Shown piece by piece: positions 27,768 to 37,143 of a stretch of 64,000 bases of DNA. The DNA is taken from assembly GCA_937877455.1 (NCBI GenBank), contig CALFIU010000176.1, positions 95,891 to 159,890 of the forward strand. The letters run 5' to 3'. This DNA comes from an uncultured Bacteroidales bacterium (GTDB lineage: Bacteria > Bacteroidota > Bacteroidia > Bacteroidales > UBA3824). The position numbers and the translations under genes were made by a program. Each line of letters opens with the position of its first letter. Position 1 is the first letter of the stretch. The notes under the pieces are model-generated. The model had not been told where the DNA came from, searched no databases, and saw nothing but the letters and a program-made list of their open reading frames with translations.

Positions 27768-28712
27768 ATGGCAAACGCATTAACACAAACCGACTTTAAA
27801 TTTAACGGACAACAGTCGGTTTACCATGGTAAAGTCCGCGATGTTTATAACATCAACAATCAAAAACTCGTAATGGTAGCCACCGACCGTATATCGGCTT
27901 TTGACGTAGTATTACCCAAAGGCATACCATTTAAAGGTCAGATACTTAACCAAATAGCAGCAAAATTTCTTGATGCCACATCCGACATTGTAGAAAATTG
28001 GAAACTTGCCACACCAGACCCAATGGTAACTATTGGACGTAAGGCAGAACCTTTTCCCGTGGAAATGATAATACGTGGCTATCTTACAGGAAGCAGTTGG
28101 CGTAGTTACAAAGCTGGCGCAAGGGCTATATGTGGCGTACCAGTGCCTGAAGGAATGAAAGAACATCAAAAATTCCCAAAACCAATAATAACTCCTACCA
28201 CCAAAGCCGCAGAAGGCCATGATGAAGACATCTCTAAAGAACAAATAATAGCTCGCGGTCTTATTTCTGCTCAAGATTACGAACAAATAGAAGAAATTAC
28301 CTACAAACTTTTTGAACGTGGGTCGCAAATAGCAGCTAAACGCGGATTAATACTCGTTGACACTAAATACGAATTTGGCAAAATCGACGGCAAAATTGTT
28401 TTGATAGACGAAATACACACGCCTGACAGTTCACGTTATTTTTATAGCGAAGGTTATCAAGAAAGATTTGAAAAAGGCCAACAGCAAAAACAACTCAGCA
28501 AAGAATTTGTTCGCGAATGGCTTATGGACAACGGATTTCAAGGTAAAGATGGTCAGAAAGTGCCAGAAATGACAGAAGAAATTGTCAATGGCATTACAGA
28601 TAGGTATATTGAACTTTACGAACACATTACTGGCGAAAAATTCAATAAAGCAGCATCTGAAAATCTTTCTGATAGAATTTTTAACAACGTAGAAAAATAT
28701 TTAAACGCCTAA
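27768..28712 (+). CDS. purC: SAICAR synthetase
   Basis: 314 residues. Joins aspartate to CAIR in purine synthesis. Visible signatures are YHGKVRDVY at the start, TDRISAFDV, the RGYLTGSSW loop, LILVDTKYEFG and DEIHTPDSSRY. Length matches the longer, yeast-like/Bacteroidetes form rather than the 237-residue E. coli form. Cotranscribed with phoH and ended by a strong terminator. Confidence 0.97.
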   Translation: MANALTQTDFKFNGQQSVYHGKVRDVYNINNQKLVMVATDRISAFDVVLPKGIPFKGQILNQIAAKFLDATSDIVENWKLATPDPMVTIGRKAEPFPVEMIIRGYLTGSSWRSYKAGARAICGVPVPEGMKEHQKFPKPIITPTTKAAEGHDEDISKEQIIARGLISAQDYEQIEEITYKLFERGSQIAAKRGLILVDTKYEFGKIDGKIVLIDEIHTPDSSRYFYSEGYQERFEKGQQQKQLSKEFVREWLMDNGFQGKDGQKVPEMTEEIVNGITDRYIELYEHITGEKFNKAASENLSDRIFNNVEKYLNA

Positions 28713-28716
28713 AAAT

Positions 28717-28768
28717 AAAAAAACCGCAATTCAATGCTAATTCACAGAATTGCGGTTTTTTGTTTTTT
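28717..28768. terminator. Bidirectional terminator between purC and yajC
   Basis: AAAACCGCAATTC pairs with GAATTGCGGTTTT over a 14-base loop, with A and T runs on the two sides, between convergent genes. Confidence 0.93.
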
Positions 28769-28777
28769 TATTAAAAG

Positions 28778-29116
28778 TTACATTCTCTGCACTTCTGCAA
28801 CATTGTTGCCCACAAACACGCAACTTTTGTCAACACTAATTTCAACATTGGTAGCAATGGTAATGATAACATCATTTTCTGTAACCTTAACCACTGTGCC
28901 ATGTATTCCTCCAGATGTTATAACAGCATCGCCCTTTTTCAAATTTTCACGCATTTCTTTAAGTTGTTTTTGGCGTTTCTGTTGTGGTTTTATCATAAAA
29001 AAATAAAAAACAACACCCACCAGAGCCAACATAATAAGCATCTGTGTCATACCATTCTTGCCCGCTGTAGTAGAATCAACTGCGGCTTGCAACAATATTA
29101 AATTCAAAAATGTCAT
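28778..29116 (-). CDS. yajC: Preprotein translocase subunit YajC
   Basis: 112 residues. One membrane helix (MLIMLALVGVVFYFFMI) followed by KPQQKRQKQLKEM and the conserved GDAVITSGGIHGTVVKV segment. YajC associates with SecDF at the SecYEG translocon. Last gene of the nusB-DUF1573-yajC cluster, an order common in Bacteroidetes. Confidence 0.95.
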   Translation of the reverse strand: MTFLNLILLQAAVDSTTAGKNGMTQMLIMLALVGVVFYFFMIKPQQKRQKQLKEMRENLKKGDAVITSGGIHGTVVKVTENDVIITIATNVEISVDKSCVFVGNNVAEVQRM

Positions 29117-29148
29117 TTCCTTTGGTTTTATAGTTATACAATATCTTC

Positions 29149-29571
29149 TTATTCAGCTATTTGCCCTGTTATAACAAGTTCTACAACACGTTCCTTACAA
29201 TTTGATGTTATTTTAACAGTCTTATAAACAGTTCCTTCTTTGTTTGAACTATCAAATTTTACACGCACATAGCCACGTTGTCCAGGTTCAACAGGTTTTT
29301 TATCGTATTCAGGAACAGTACAACCACACGATGTTTCTACCTTTTCTATTACCAAACTTTTTTTGCCAATGTTTGTAAAATCAAATTTGTAGGTTACTTG
29401 TTCACCTTCCAAAATTTTCCCAAAATTATAAACCGTTGTATCAAATTTAATTTCAGCATAAGCAACGGTATCTGTATCAACATTTTTTTCTTTTGAACTA
29501 CCCGAGCCTGAGCATGCAGATACAAAAATTGTTGCAACAAACAAAATTAATATAAAAAAACGTACATTCAT
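29149..29571 (-). CDS. DUF1573 lipoprotein
   Basis: 140 residues. Lipoprotein signal with lipobox VSAC (Cys20), a Ser/Gly linker, then one DUF1573 domain with YNFGKI, YKFDFTN.G and ETSCGCTVPEY. The position between nusB and yajC is conserved in Bacteroidetes. An ATG at 29593-29595 in the same frame, overlapping the nusB stop, is an alternative start adding eight residues. Paralogue of the soluble protein at 2585-3034. Function unknown; location is the outer face of a membrane. Confidence 0.88.
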   Translation of the reverse strand: MNVRFFILILFVATIFVSACSGSGSSKEKNVDTDTVAYAEIKFDTTVYNFGKILEGEQVTYKFDFTNIGKKSLVIEKVETSCGCTVPEYDKKPVEPGQRGYVRVKFDSSNKEGTVYKTVKITSNCKERVVELVITGQIAE

Positions 29572-29581
29572 CCTCAAAAAA

Positions 29582-30550
29582 TTATTCGTTTTCATCGCTC
29601 GTACTTTCTTTTTCTGTTTCAACAGCAATTTTTTTAATCTTCTTATCTGCAATTAGTTGCTGCACAATAGAGTCAAGTACCCCATTTATAAACAAGCAAC
29701 TTTTTGATGTGCTAAAAAATTTGGCTATTTCTATATATTCGTTAAAACTTACCCTTATTGGTATTTCTGGAAAAGCACAAATTTCTGCCAACGCTATTTG
29801 CATTATCAAAATATCAAGAAAAGCAATACGGTCTAAATCCCAATTGTTGGTACTTTTTGAAATAAGTTCGCGATATGTTTCGTTGTTGGCAATGGCAGAA
29901 CGAAAAAGTTTACCTACAAAAATTTTATCGTCTTGACTATGATAAATTGTTGGCATCGGATACGTATTGTCGAAACCAATTTTGTATCTACTCAACGTCT
30001 TTTTTACCATACCAATTATAAATTCCACACTATCAATCCAATAGCAACTCATTTCTTCAAGAGTAGAATAAAGCAAATCACACTCGCAAACAACATTTTC
30101 GTAAAAGAAAATCAAAATTCTACGGTCGTTTTCGTATGTATTTGTGGGTTCATTCAAATAATTTTTGTACTCTTCAGTTTCTGTAAATTCTTTGTACAAT
30201 CTTTTTATCAGCTCAGGATAATTAACCCACGAAAGTTTTGACGACGAAAGTTTAGATGCCAACTCAGTATTTTCGCGCAACTGAGTTATAAGTTTGTTGT
30301 TTACAAATTTAAAATTAGGATTTAAATCTTCTTGTGAAGGAATAAGTTTGTTGCGACGTGCCTCTAAAACCTCGTTGGCATAATCAGCTACGTTTATCGA
30401 CAACAAAAGCAAGAGAAAATAAAGATCGTAAGATTTTTGTATGCTATAAAACAACTCTTTTTCAGACTTAGTAATATCTTGATTACCAGATATATAATGA
30501 GAATAAATTGTCTGTAAAACCTTTATACGTAGTATTCTTCTACTAATCAT
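29582..30550 (-). CDS. nusB: Transcription antitermination factor NusB, long Bacteroidetes form
   Basis: 322 residues, about twice the E. coli protein. The N terminus MISRRILRIKVLQTIYSHY is the family start; the C-terminal 150 residues hold the canonical all-helical NusB fold (WDLDRIAFLDILIMQIALAEI, IPIRVSFNEYIEIAKFF, FINGVLDSI). The inserted central region is normal for the phylum. NusB with NusE (S10) binds boxA RNA to support rRNA antitermination. First gene of the nusB-DUF1573-yajC operon, behind a good promoter. Confidence 0.93.
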   Translation of the reverse strand: MISRRILRIKVLQTIYSHYISGNQDITKSEKELFYSIQKSYDLYFLLLLLSINVADYANEVLEARRNKLIPSQEDLNPNFKFVNNKLITQLRENTELASKLSSSKLSWVNYPELIKRLYKEFTETEEYKNYLNEPTNTYENDRRILIFFYENVVCECDLLYSTLEEMSCYWIDSVEFIIGMVKKTLSRYKIGFDNTYPMPTIYHSQDDKIFVGKLFRSAIANNETYRELISKSTNNWDLDRIAFLDILIMQIALAEICAFPEIPIRVSFNEYIEIAKFFSTSKSCLFINGVLDSIVQQLIADKKIKKIAVETEKESTSDENE

Positions 30551-30604
30551 TTTTTAAAGAACTCCTAAAATCTTTTTTATTTAATTCTTAACGTTATTTC
30601 GCTG

Positions 30605-30635
30605 CAAAATTATCCGTTTGTTTTGTTTTTGCAAA
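30605..30635 (-). promoter_or_regulatory. Bacteroidetes promoter for the nusB operon
   Basis: On the minus strand, TTTG (30632-30635), a 19-base spacer, then TAATTTTG (30605-30612). Both elements and spacing match the TTG-N19-21-TAnnTTTG consensus. Confidence 0.75.
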
Positions 30636-30687
30636 AAAAACAACATAGTTTACCGTTAAATAAATGTTATTTTACCCATTAGTAAAA

Positions 30688-31710
30688 TTACAATTTTTCC
30701 ATTATTATTTTTGCAAGCGATTGAATCCAAATGTTTTCTGAATTAAGGCAAGGAACAACTCGTATTTCTTGTCCGCCCCATGCAATAAAATCGTTGCGCA
30801 ATGTTTGCGAAATTTCTATTGTAGTTTCAAGACAATCGGCTGTAAAAGAAGGCGTTACAACGCAAACTCTTTTTATTCCTTGTTTAACAAGATTTTCTAC
30901 TACTTTGTCGGTATATGGCGAAACCCAATGGTCGGCAAACCTACTTTGAAAACCTGTGGAAGTTTTCTCAAAATCAAAACCAATACGTTGCGCCAAAAGT
31001 CTTGTAGATTCGTAACACTGCGAAACATAACATTTTGAATTTTCTGGTGTATAGTGATTTTCACAACCCATTTCTTGACATGATTTTCCACCGTGTGCAA
31101 GGTTAGCATGTTTTATTGGAATACCATGATATGAAAACACAATATGTTGACAATCAAAACCATCCAATGTTCTATTTATAATTTCTGCCATAGAATCAAG
31201 ATAGAGCGGATGATTGAAAAAAGTATTAAGCGTAACAATTTCGGGCATATTAAACCTTGGACTAATATTTTCCAACACTTGTCCTATCGCATTTCCTGCA
31301 GTACTTTCGGTAAAATGTGGAAAAAGTGGAATAACTGCAAGCCGCCCATATTGTGCTGAAAAAATATGTTCACAAACCTCATCAACAGACGGATTTCCTG
31401 CCGTCATACAATAAAAAACATCTGCTATAGGTTTTAAAATTTCAGCAAGTTTGTCAACAAGATCTTGCGTATGATACCTCAACGGCATACCACGACCATC
31501 CTCAAGTTTTTTATACAATGCGGACGAACGTTTGGCTCTAAATGGCGCAATAATACAATTGACAAGCAGATGCCTTTTGAAACCAGATATAGAAACAACT
31601 CTATGATTATCAAGCATCTGTTTCAGATAACGTTTTACATCAGATTTTTTTGCACTATCTGGTGTGCCATACGCAACAAGCAAAACCGCTGTTTTGGTAT
31701 TATTAAACAT
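30688..31710 (-). CDS. hemH: Ferrochelatase
   Basis: 340 residues. Inserts ferrous iron into protoporphyrin (or coproporphyrin) at the end of heme synthesis. Motifs: LLVAYGTPDS at the start, PLFPHFTESTAG, the catalytic His of FSYHGIP and the Glu in DCLETTIEI. A Cys-rich stretch (CQEMGCENHY...C...C) after the catalytic His could hold metal but is not the known C-terminal 2Fe-2S arrangement. It follows hemG by 15 bases, so the two form an operon for the last two steps. Confidence 0.95.
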   Translation of the reverse strand: MFNNTKTAVLLVAYGTPDSAKKSDVKRYLKQMLDNHRVVSISGFKRHLLVNCIIAPFRAKRSSALYKKLEDGRGMPLRYHTQDLVDKLAEILKPIADVFYCMTAGNPSVDEVCEHIFSAQYGRLAVIPLFPHFTESTAGNAIGQVLENISPRFNMPEIVTLNTFFNHPLYLDSMAEIINRTLDGFDCQHIVFSYHGIPIKHANLAHGGKSCQEMGCENHYTPENSKCYVSQCYESTRLLAQRIGFDFEKTSTGFQSRFADHWVSPYTDKVVENLVKQGIKRVCVVTPSFTADCLETTIEISQTLRNDFIAWGGQEIRVVPCLNSENIWIQSLAKIIMEKL

Positions 31711-31725
31711 TTTTTTCTTACAAAA

Positions 31726-33120
31726 TTATACTAATAGCGATGCTTTTTCGGCTAAATGTGTACCTTGTTTTATCCTGTCTGACATTCCTATGCCACCTAC
31801 CATATTGCCACCAATCAATAAACCCGGAAATTGTTTTTCAATCTTTTCTATAGCTTCAAAACGTTGACGGCTGTCGGCAGCATACTGTGGAATAGCATTT
31901 TTATGACGGTGAACCTTAAACAAATCTGGTTCAAAATCTTTTATTTGTAAAATATTGCCAACTTCTTCTGCAGCAATCTGTTTCAACTCAAAATCAGAAA
32001 GCGACAACATTTCTGGATGTCTTACTCCACCCATAAAAATAGTAATCAACGCACCATCTTTTGGCGCACGATTTTCAAAAAGCGTTGACATATAAAGTAT
32101 TCCAAGGATTCTTCTATTCTCAACTTGCGGAACAAGACCACCAAAACCATCAAGTGGCAAACCATTATATTTTTTAAATCCAATTGCACATTCTGCAACC
32201 CCTGCATATTTCAACTTTGCAATGGCATTTTTTTCGACTTCGCCAACAAAGGGAAATAAATTTGAAAAAGCAAATGCTCCAGCGGTGTTTATGACCACCT
32301 TGCAATTTAAAGTTTGTTGTTCTCCATTCTTAAAATACTTAATTTTAAAACCAACATCAACTTTTTGCACATTTACTTTTTGTGCCGAAAAAATAAATTT
32401 TTCTGAACCAACCTCATTAAAAATAGCTGCCGTAAGGTTGTTTAGCCCACCTTTTGCCGAAAAAGTGGCTCGTGTTACCTTTTGGCTACCTTCGGGCTTG
32501 GGTTCTCTATGTTTTTTTATGCTACCACCAATAAGACTACCATACTTTTGTTCAAGGTTATAAAGTTTTGGAAATGCGTACTTGGGAACAAGACCTGTTG
32601 GATCTCCTCCATAAACACCTGACACAAAAGGATTTATAGCATAATCAAGAAAACTTTTTCCCATACGCCTTACAACAAACTCTGCAAGTGTTTCGTCAGG
32701 ATTTGTTCCTCGCTTTCTAAAAGGTTCGCCAAGTAACCTCAATTTATCCTTAAACGTAAAAAGTTTTGTTGATATACCTCCAATCAATCCTGAAGGCAAT
32801 GCACAAAACTTTCCATCTTTGAGTATATAGCGTTTTTTTGCTAATGAACCTGCGGTTTCAAGACTATACTTTGCATTGCCACATGCAGTTTTTCCATCAA
32901 GTTGACTAAAAAGATTAACAGCCTCTATACTCGACAAAACACCTGTATTTGGTCCTGTTTCATATACAAAACCGTCGTCACTAACAGATGATATTACACC
33001 ACCAAAGGTTTCTTTCTCATCTAACACGATAAATTTTTTACCGCTTTTATATAAATAATGCGATGTGGTAAGCCCTGTTATACCTGCTCCAATTACCACA
33101 ATATCTGTAGTCTGATCCAT
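31726..33120 (-). CDS. hemG: FAD-dependent protoporphyrinogen (or coproporphyrinogen) oxidase
   Basis: 464 residues. N-terminal dinucleotide-binding motif IVVIGAGITGL, then ETGPNTG, the membrane-binding-like middle domain (NPFVSGVYGGDP) and a C-terminal FAD segment GNMVGGIGMSD. This is the flavoprotein family also called HemY, acting just before ferrochelatase. The ATG at 33120 directly precedes the Rossmann motif; the frame extends further upstream but would cross a terminator at 33182-33211. Confidence 0.92.
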   Translation of the reverse strand: MDQTTDIVVIGAGITGLTTSHYLYKSGKKFIVLDEKETFGGVISSVSDDGFVYETGPNTGVLSSIEAVNLFSQLDGKTACGNAKYSLETAGSLAKKRYILKDGKFCALPSGLIGGISTKLFTFKDKLRLLGEPFRKRGTNPDETLAEFVVRRMGKSFLDYAINPFVSGVYGGDPTGLVPKYAFPKLYNLEQKYGSLIGGSIKKHREPKPEGSQKVTRATFSAKGGLNNLTAAIFNEVGSEKFIFSAQKVNVQKVDVGFKIKYFKNGEQQTLNCKVVINTAGAFAFSNLFPFVGEVEKNAIAKLKYAGVAECAIGFKKYNGLPLDGFGGLVPQVENRRILGILYMSTLFENRAPKDGALITIFMGGVRHPEMLSLSDFELKQIAAEEVGNILQIKDFEPDLFKVHRHKNAIPQYAADSRQRFEAIEKIEKQFPGLLIGGNMVGGIGMSDRIKQGTHLAEKASLLV

Positions 33121-33181
33121 ATCGTGAAAAATTTTGGTGTGCAAAGGTATAAATTTTTTGGTTATATCTGCATTATTAAAC

Positions 33182-33211
33182 AAAAAAGACCGAGAAAAAA
33201 TCCTCGGTCTT
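33182..33211 (-). terminator. Terminator at the end of the bamA-ompH-ompH operon
   Basis: On the minus strand, AAGACCGAG pairs with CTCGGTCTT around an 8-base loop and is followed by six T. It separates the chaperone genes from hemG. Confidence 0.85.
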
Positions 33212-33316
33212 ATGATATTTGACAAAAACAAAGCTTCAATGCAATGTTTCAGCATTATTTTACCACAAATATTTCTTTTACAAAGTTAAATATTTTTTAT
33301 AAAAAATATTATTTTA

Positions 33317-33844
33317 CTACATGCCAAGTTCTTTTTTAACGGCATCAGTAAGGTCTGTGCTAAGTGCTGTATTAATAAACAATACGTTGTTTTTATCAAA
33401 AACGTAAATGTAATTACCTGCTACTGCTACTTTTTTTACAGCATTATCCACTTTTTCGAGAATAGGAGCATAAAGTTCTTGACGTTTTTGTTGAAGCGAT
33501 TGTTGTGCATTTTCTTGAAAACGTTGTATGCGCTCTTGAAGTTGCATAATCTCAGCTTCTTTGTCTTGACGAATTGCTGCACTCCATTTTTCAGGGGCTG
33601 CATCAGCAAGTTGCATATTTTCTTGATAAGCCTGCACTTTGTTTTGATACTCAAGACTCATTGTCTGGAGTTGTTCATCAAACTTTTTGCCTTCGTTTTC
33701 AAAAGCTGTTTGTGCTGCTTTTGTGTCGGGCAAATTGTTGATTATGGTTTGTAAATCAATATGCCCAAATTTTTGCGCAGTGGCTGTGTTTGTTGCAAAC
33801 AATGCCACAGATACTATTAATATAAGCGAAAATATTTTTTTCAT
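33317..33844 (-). CDS. OmpH/Skp-family periplasmic chaperone, copy 2
   Basis: 175 residues. Signal peptide ending ATAQ, start of the mature part KFGHIDLQTIINNLPDTKAA, then a long Gln/Glu-rich coiled coil and the closing IYVFDKNNVLFIN strand. Skp trimers hold unfolded outer-membrane proteins for BamA. It is 31 bases downstream of a paralogue and in the bamA operon. Confidence 0.92.
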   Translation of the reverse strand: MKKIFSLILIVSVALFATNTATAQKFGHIDLQTIINNLPDTKAAQTAFENEGKKFDEQLQTMSLEYQNKVQAYQENMQLADAAPEKWSAAIRQDKEAEIMQLQERIQRFQENAQQSLQQKRQELYAPILEKVDNAVKKVAVAGNYIYVFDKNNVLFINTALSTDLTDAVKKELGM

Positions 33845-33874
33845 TTCTATGAGATGTAAATTATTTTTTTATAT

Positions 33875-34378
33875 TTATTTTATTATTTTTTTCAAAACTT
33901 CGTCGCTTTCGTCGTATTTTTCGTTAGCGTAAATAATGTCGCCCGTTACTTTGTCGAATATATAGTCGTAACCAGCTTCTGAGGCAACACTTTTTAATGC
34001 GCTATAAACATTATCTTGAATTGGTTTGATAAGTTCTTGACGTTTTTTAGCCAACTCTCCATTGGTGCCAAAATATTTTTTTTGAAGTTCTTTTGCTTCT
34101 TTTTCCTTGGCGATAATTTCGTCTTCGCGTTTTACCTTGGTTGCTTCTGGCAATATATCACTTTCGGCTTGATATTTTTTGTACATCTCGTCCAATGCTG
34201 AGAATTTGTTTTCAACCTCGGCTTGCCATTGCTTTGAATAGTTATCAAGTTTTTTCTGTGCCTCTTGGTAAGCAGGTATCTTACCCAAGATATATTCGGT
34301 GTCAACGTGCGCAAATTTTTGCGAAAATGCCGCAAGTGCAAAAAGCGAAAATACGGCCGAAAGTATTAATTTTTTCAT
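33875..34378 (-). CDS. OmpH/Skp-family periplasmic chaperone, copy 1
   Basis: 167 residues. Signal peptide (KKLILSAVFSLFALAAFSQ), FAHVDTEYILGKIPAYQEA, a Lys/Glu coiled coil and the C-terminal YDYIFDKVTGDIIYA strand. Shares the plan of the next gene but is clearly diverged from it, so the duplication is old. Two Skp-like genes after bamA is a usual order in Bacteroidetes. Confidence 0.92.
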   Translation of the reverse strand: MKKLILSAVFSLFALAAFSQKFAHVDTEYILGKIPAYQEAQKKLDNYSKQWQAEVENKFSALDEMYKKYQAESDILPEATKVKREDEIIAKEKEAKELQKKYFGTNGELAKKRQELIKPIQDNVYSALKSVASEAGYDYIFDKVTGDIIYANEKYDESDEVLKKIIK

Positions 34379-34518
34379 AGTGTATTTGTTTTTAATTTTA
34401 ATATTGGTGTTTTCTGTTTTTTATTTTATTTGTTGCAACACAAGTTTTAAAATAAATTTTTTTTAACACCTTTTATCTATTATCTTTTCTTATGTTAAAA
34501 AGTTTTTACAACATTTTA

Positions 34519-36996
34519 CTAAAAATTCTGTCCCATTGTAAACTGCAATCTTGATTTTTTATCGTCAGTTGGGTTTGGTGGCGTATCAAATCCATATCCC
34601 CAATCAAGACCAAGCATACCAAGCATAGGTAAATATACCCTAACACCTACACCAGCAGTTCTGTATACATCGAATGGAGAAAACTGATTAATTTCTTTCC
34701 AACAATTACCTCCTTCCACAAATCCTATTCCGTAAATTACAGCCGATTCGCTCAACGTAACAGGATAACGTAACTCCATAGTATATTTTGCATATACATT
34801 TCCACCAGAACTGATGGCCTCACTATCATAACCACGCAAGCCAATTACATCTTTTCCATACGTGTAGTAGTTCATACCATCGCCACCCATTGTATAACCT
34901 TGAAATGGTGAATATCCTACTTCTCGTGTAAAATAACAACTCATACCAAATGCTATCTTGCTGTGTAACACAAGGTCGCCAATTATAGGAGTAAAGGTTT
35001 TTGCCTCAAATCCCCATTTATGATATTCTACCCATTTCCATTTTAAACTATCGGCAATTGTAGAATAATCCTTGTTGTTAAGTTTGCTGTAAGGTGGTGT
35101 AATTTCAAGACTTAAAGAAAAAGAACTTCCCCTACGCGAATAAATTGGAGCGTCTATATTATTGCGCGAGAACACAGTTTTTAACGCAATTTCATTGGCT
35201 ATACCATCGGCATCAAATCCATCAAAATATGGATAGTTGCGCAGTTTGTAACGCTTGTAATCCAACTCGTGGTAAAGTTGAAAATAGTTATCTGGCCATT
35301 GAAGACGGCGTCCAAATCCAACTGCTGCTCCCCAAACCTGCATACGATAGTCAAGAGACGAATAAATACTTTGCAGATAGGTGGAGTTTTTTAACGATTT
35401 ATAATATTTTGCATAGTTAATATCGGTGTAATAGAAACTTACCGTAAAAGAGTTTCGTTTTCTACCGCCAAGCCATGGTTCTACAAATGTAAGGCTATAT
35501 GTTTGGTAATAAGTTCCGTTACTTTGAAACGACAATGCCAATTGTTGACCATCGCCACCCGGCAAAGGCCTCCAACTACTCTTGTCGAAAAAGTTTTTGG
35601 TAGAAAAGTTATTAAATTTAACACCAAGGCGACCAACAAAAGAACCTCCACCCCAGCCTGCCGACAATTCAAACATGTCGTTGCTTTTTTCTGTCAACGG
35701 ATATTCAATATCAACAGTACTACGCATATAATCTGGCACGGGATTAGGCATAAGTTTTTCGGGTTCAAAATTTCCAAGTTGTGCCAACTCGCGAACAGAT
35801 TGTATAATGTCGGTTTTACTAAACAACTCTCCTGGCAAGGTATAAAGTTCACGACGTGGTACATGATCATTGGTGCGATTGTTTCCTGTTATTATAATGC
35901 GATCTATATAAGCCTGTGGACCCTCGTAAATCATTATTTCCACGTCAATACTATCGTTTTCAACCGTTACCTCGCGTGGTATTGCCCTAAAAAAAAGATA
36001 ACCATCGTCAAGATAAATATTGCCCACAGCATCTTGATCATTTGAAAGTCGATCATCGAGACGATTTTGATCGTAAAGGTCGCCCTTTTTTATATCAAGT
36101 TTACGCGCAAGCACTTCAGTGCCGTATTTGGTATTACCAACCCAAGTAATATTTCTAAAATAATATTGATGACCTTCTGTTACATAGATATTTACGCCAA
36201 CAAGCCTATCGCCAGTGGAATATACCGAATCGCCAAGCACTGCTGCATCGCGATAGCCTTCTTTATTATATTTTTTTATAAGTGTTCCTTTATCTTCCTC
36301 AAATTTTGTGCGTATAAATTTCGATGGTTTAAACATTCCATACCAACGTTTCTGCTTGGTATTTTTCAAACCTTTGCGCACTTTTTTGTCAGCAAACGCA
36401 TTGTTGCCATTAGGGGTAATGTTAGAAATCTTTACCTTGCCACCCTTATCAACATTTATTATAAGATGTACAACATTTTGCATCATAGTGTCGGGTTGTT
36501 GCGACACCTTTACTTCCACATTGTAAAAACCTTTTTCGTAATAATGCTGTTCTATGATGTTTTTGGTTCGCATTATAACATGTTCAGTAACTTTTGTTCC
36601 TGGTATAAGGTTGATTTTCCCATTCAAATCTTCTTTTTCACCATTGCGCACACCTTTATATATAACCTTAGATAGTTTAGGTCGCTCTTCGAGTTTTATG
36701 TCAAGGTATATTTTATCGTCTTCAATTTTTGTAACACCTATACTTACGTCAGAAAACAATCCTTGTTTCCATAATTTTTCTATCGAATTGGTAATGTCAT
36801 CGCCTGGAACTTTGATTTTTTTTCCTTCTTTAAGTCCCGAAATCTGAACAAGTGCTTGTCTATTAAGATATTTTACGCCCGACACTGTAATACCACCGAT
36901 GGTGTATTCTTTTGGCGAATCATAATTAAAATTTTGCGCCGTTGCACTAAGGCTGGCCATTATAATCGAAAACAAAATCAGAAGTCTGGTTTTCAT
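34519..36996 (-). CDS. bamA: Outer-membrane protein assembly factor BamA (Omp85)
   Basis: 825 residues. Signal peptide (KTRLLILFSIIMASLSATAQ), five POTRA domains (about 35-430, for example ITVSGVKYLNRQAL and IIITGNNRTNDHVPRREL), and a C-terminal 16-strand barrel with the Omp85 signature region (GFVEGGNCW, VGVRVYLPMLGMLGLDWGYGF) ending in a Phe. It inserts beta-barrels into the outer membrane. The ATG at 36996 starts the signal peptide and lies 52 bases after the promoter -7 box; the frame continues upstream but crosses that promoter. Confidence 0.95.
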   Translation of the reverse strand: MKTRLLILFSIIMASLSATAQNFNYDSPKEYTIGGITVSGVKYLNRQALVQISGLKEGKKIKVPGDDITNSIEKLWKQGLFSDVSIGVTKIEDDKIYLDIKLEERPKLSKVIYKGVRNGEKEDLNGKINLIPGTKVTEHVIMRTKNIIEQHYYEKGFYNVEVKVSQQPDTMMQNVVHLIINVDKGGKVKISNITPNGNNAFADKKVRKGLKNTKQKRWYGMFKPSKFIRTKFEEDKGTLIKKYNKEGYRDAAVLGDSVYSTGDRLVGVNIYVTEGHQYYFRNITWVGNTKYGTEVLARKLDIKKGDLYDQNRLDDRLSNDQDAVGNIYLDDGYLFFRAIPREVTVENDSIDVEIMIYEGPQAYIDRIIITGNNRTNDHVPRRELYTLPGELFSKTDIIQSVRELAQLGNFEPEKLMPNPVPDYMRSTVDIEYPLTEKSNDMFELSAGWGGGSFVGRLGVKFNNFSTKNFFDKSSWRPLPGGDGQQLALSFQSNGTYYQTYSLTFVEPWLGGRKRNSFTVSFYYTDINYAKYYKSLKNSTYLQSIYSSLDYRMQVWGAAVGFGRRLQWPDNYFQLYHELDYKRYKLRNYPYFDGFDADGIANEIALKTVFSRNNIDAPIYSRRGSSFSLSLEITPPYSKLNNKDYSTIADSLKWKWVEYHKWGFEAKTFTPIIGDLVLHSKIAFGMSCYFTREVGYSPFQGYTMGGDGMNYYTYGKDVIGLRGYDSEAISSGGNVYAKYTMELRYPVTLSESAVIYGIGFVEGGNCWKEINQFSPFDVYRTAGVGVRVYLPMLGMLGLDWGYGFDTPPNPTDDKKSRLQFTMGQNF

Positions 36997-37047
36997 TTTA
37001 AAAATTAAATTGCAAACTTTTATATGCGTTAATAAATTTTTTCGCTG

Positions 37048-37079
37048 CAAATTTATAATTTTTATTTTAAAGTCTGCAA
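37048..37079 (-). promoter_or_regulatory. Bacteroidetes promoter for bamA
   Basis: On the minus strand TTG (37077-37079), 21-base spacer, TAAATTTG (37048-37055). Fits the consensus and supports the bamA start at 36996. Confidence 0.75.
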
Positions 37080-37143
37080 CCAATGGCATTTTCATTTAAC
37101 TTTTTTTATGTTTACTAACTAACTGCGAAACAATATTTCTTTT

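Noticed and set aside
33121..33255. Longer start for the flavoprotein oxidase
   Set aside because: It would cross a clear minus-strand terminator at 33182-33211 and add residues ahead of the FAD-binding motif.
36067..36675. 202-codon open frame antisense to bamA
   Set aside because: Shadow of the POTRA-coding region; the translation is rich in Phe, Ile and Cys with no family resemblance.
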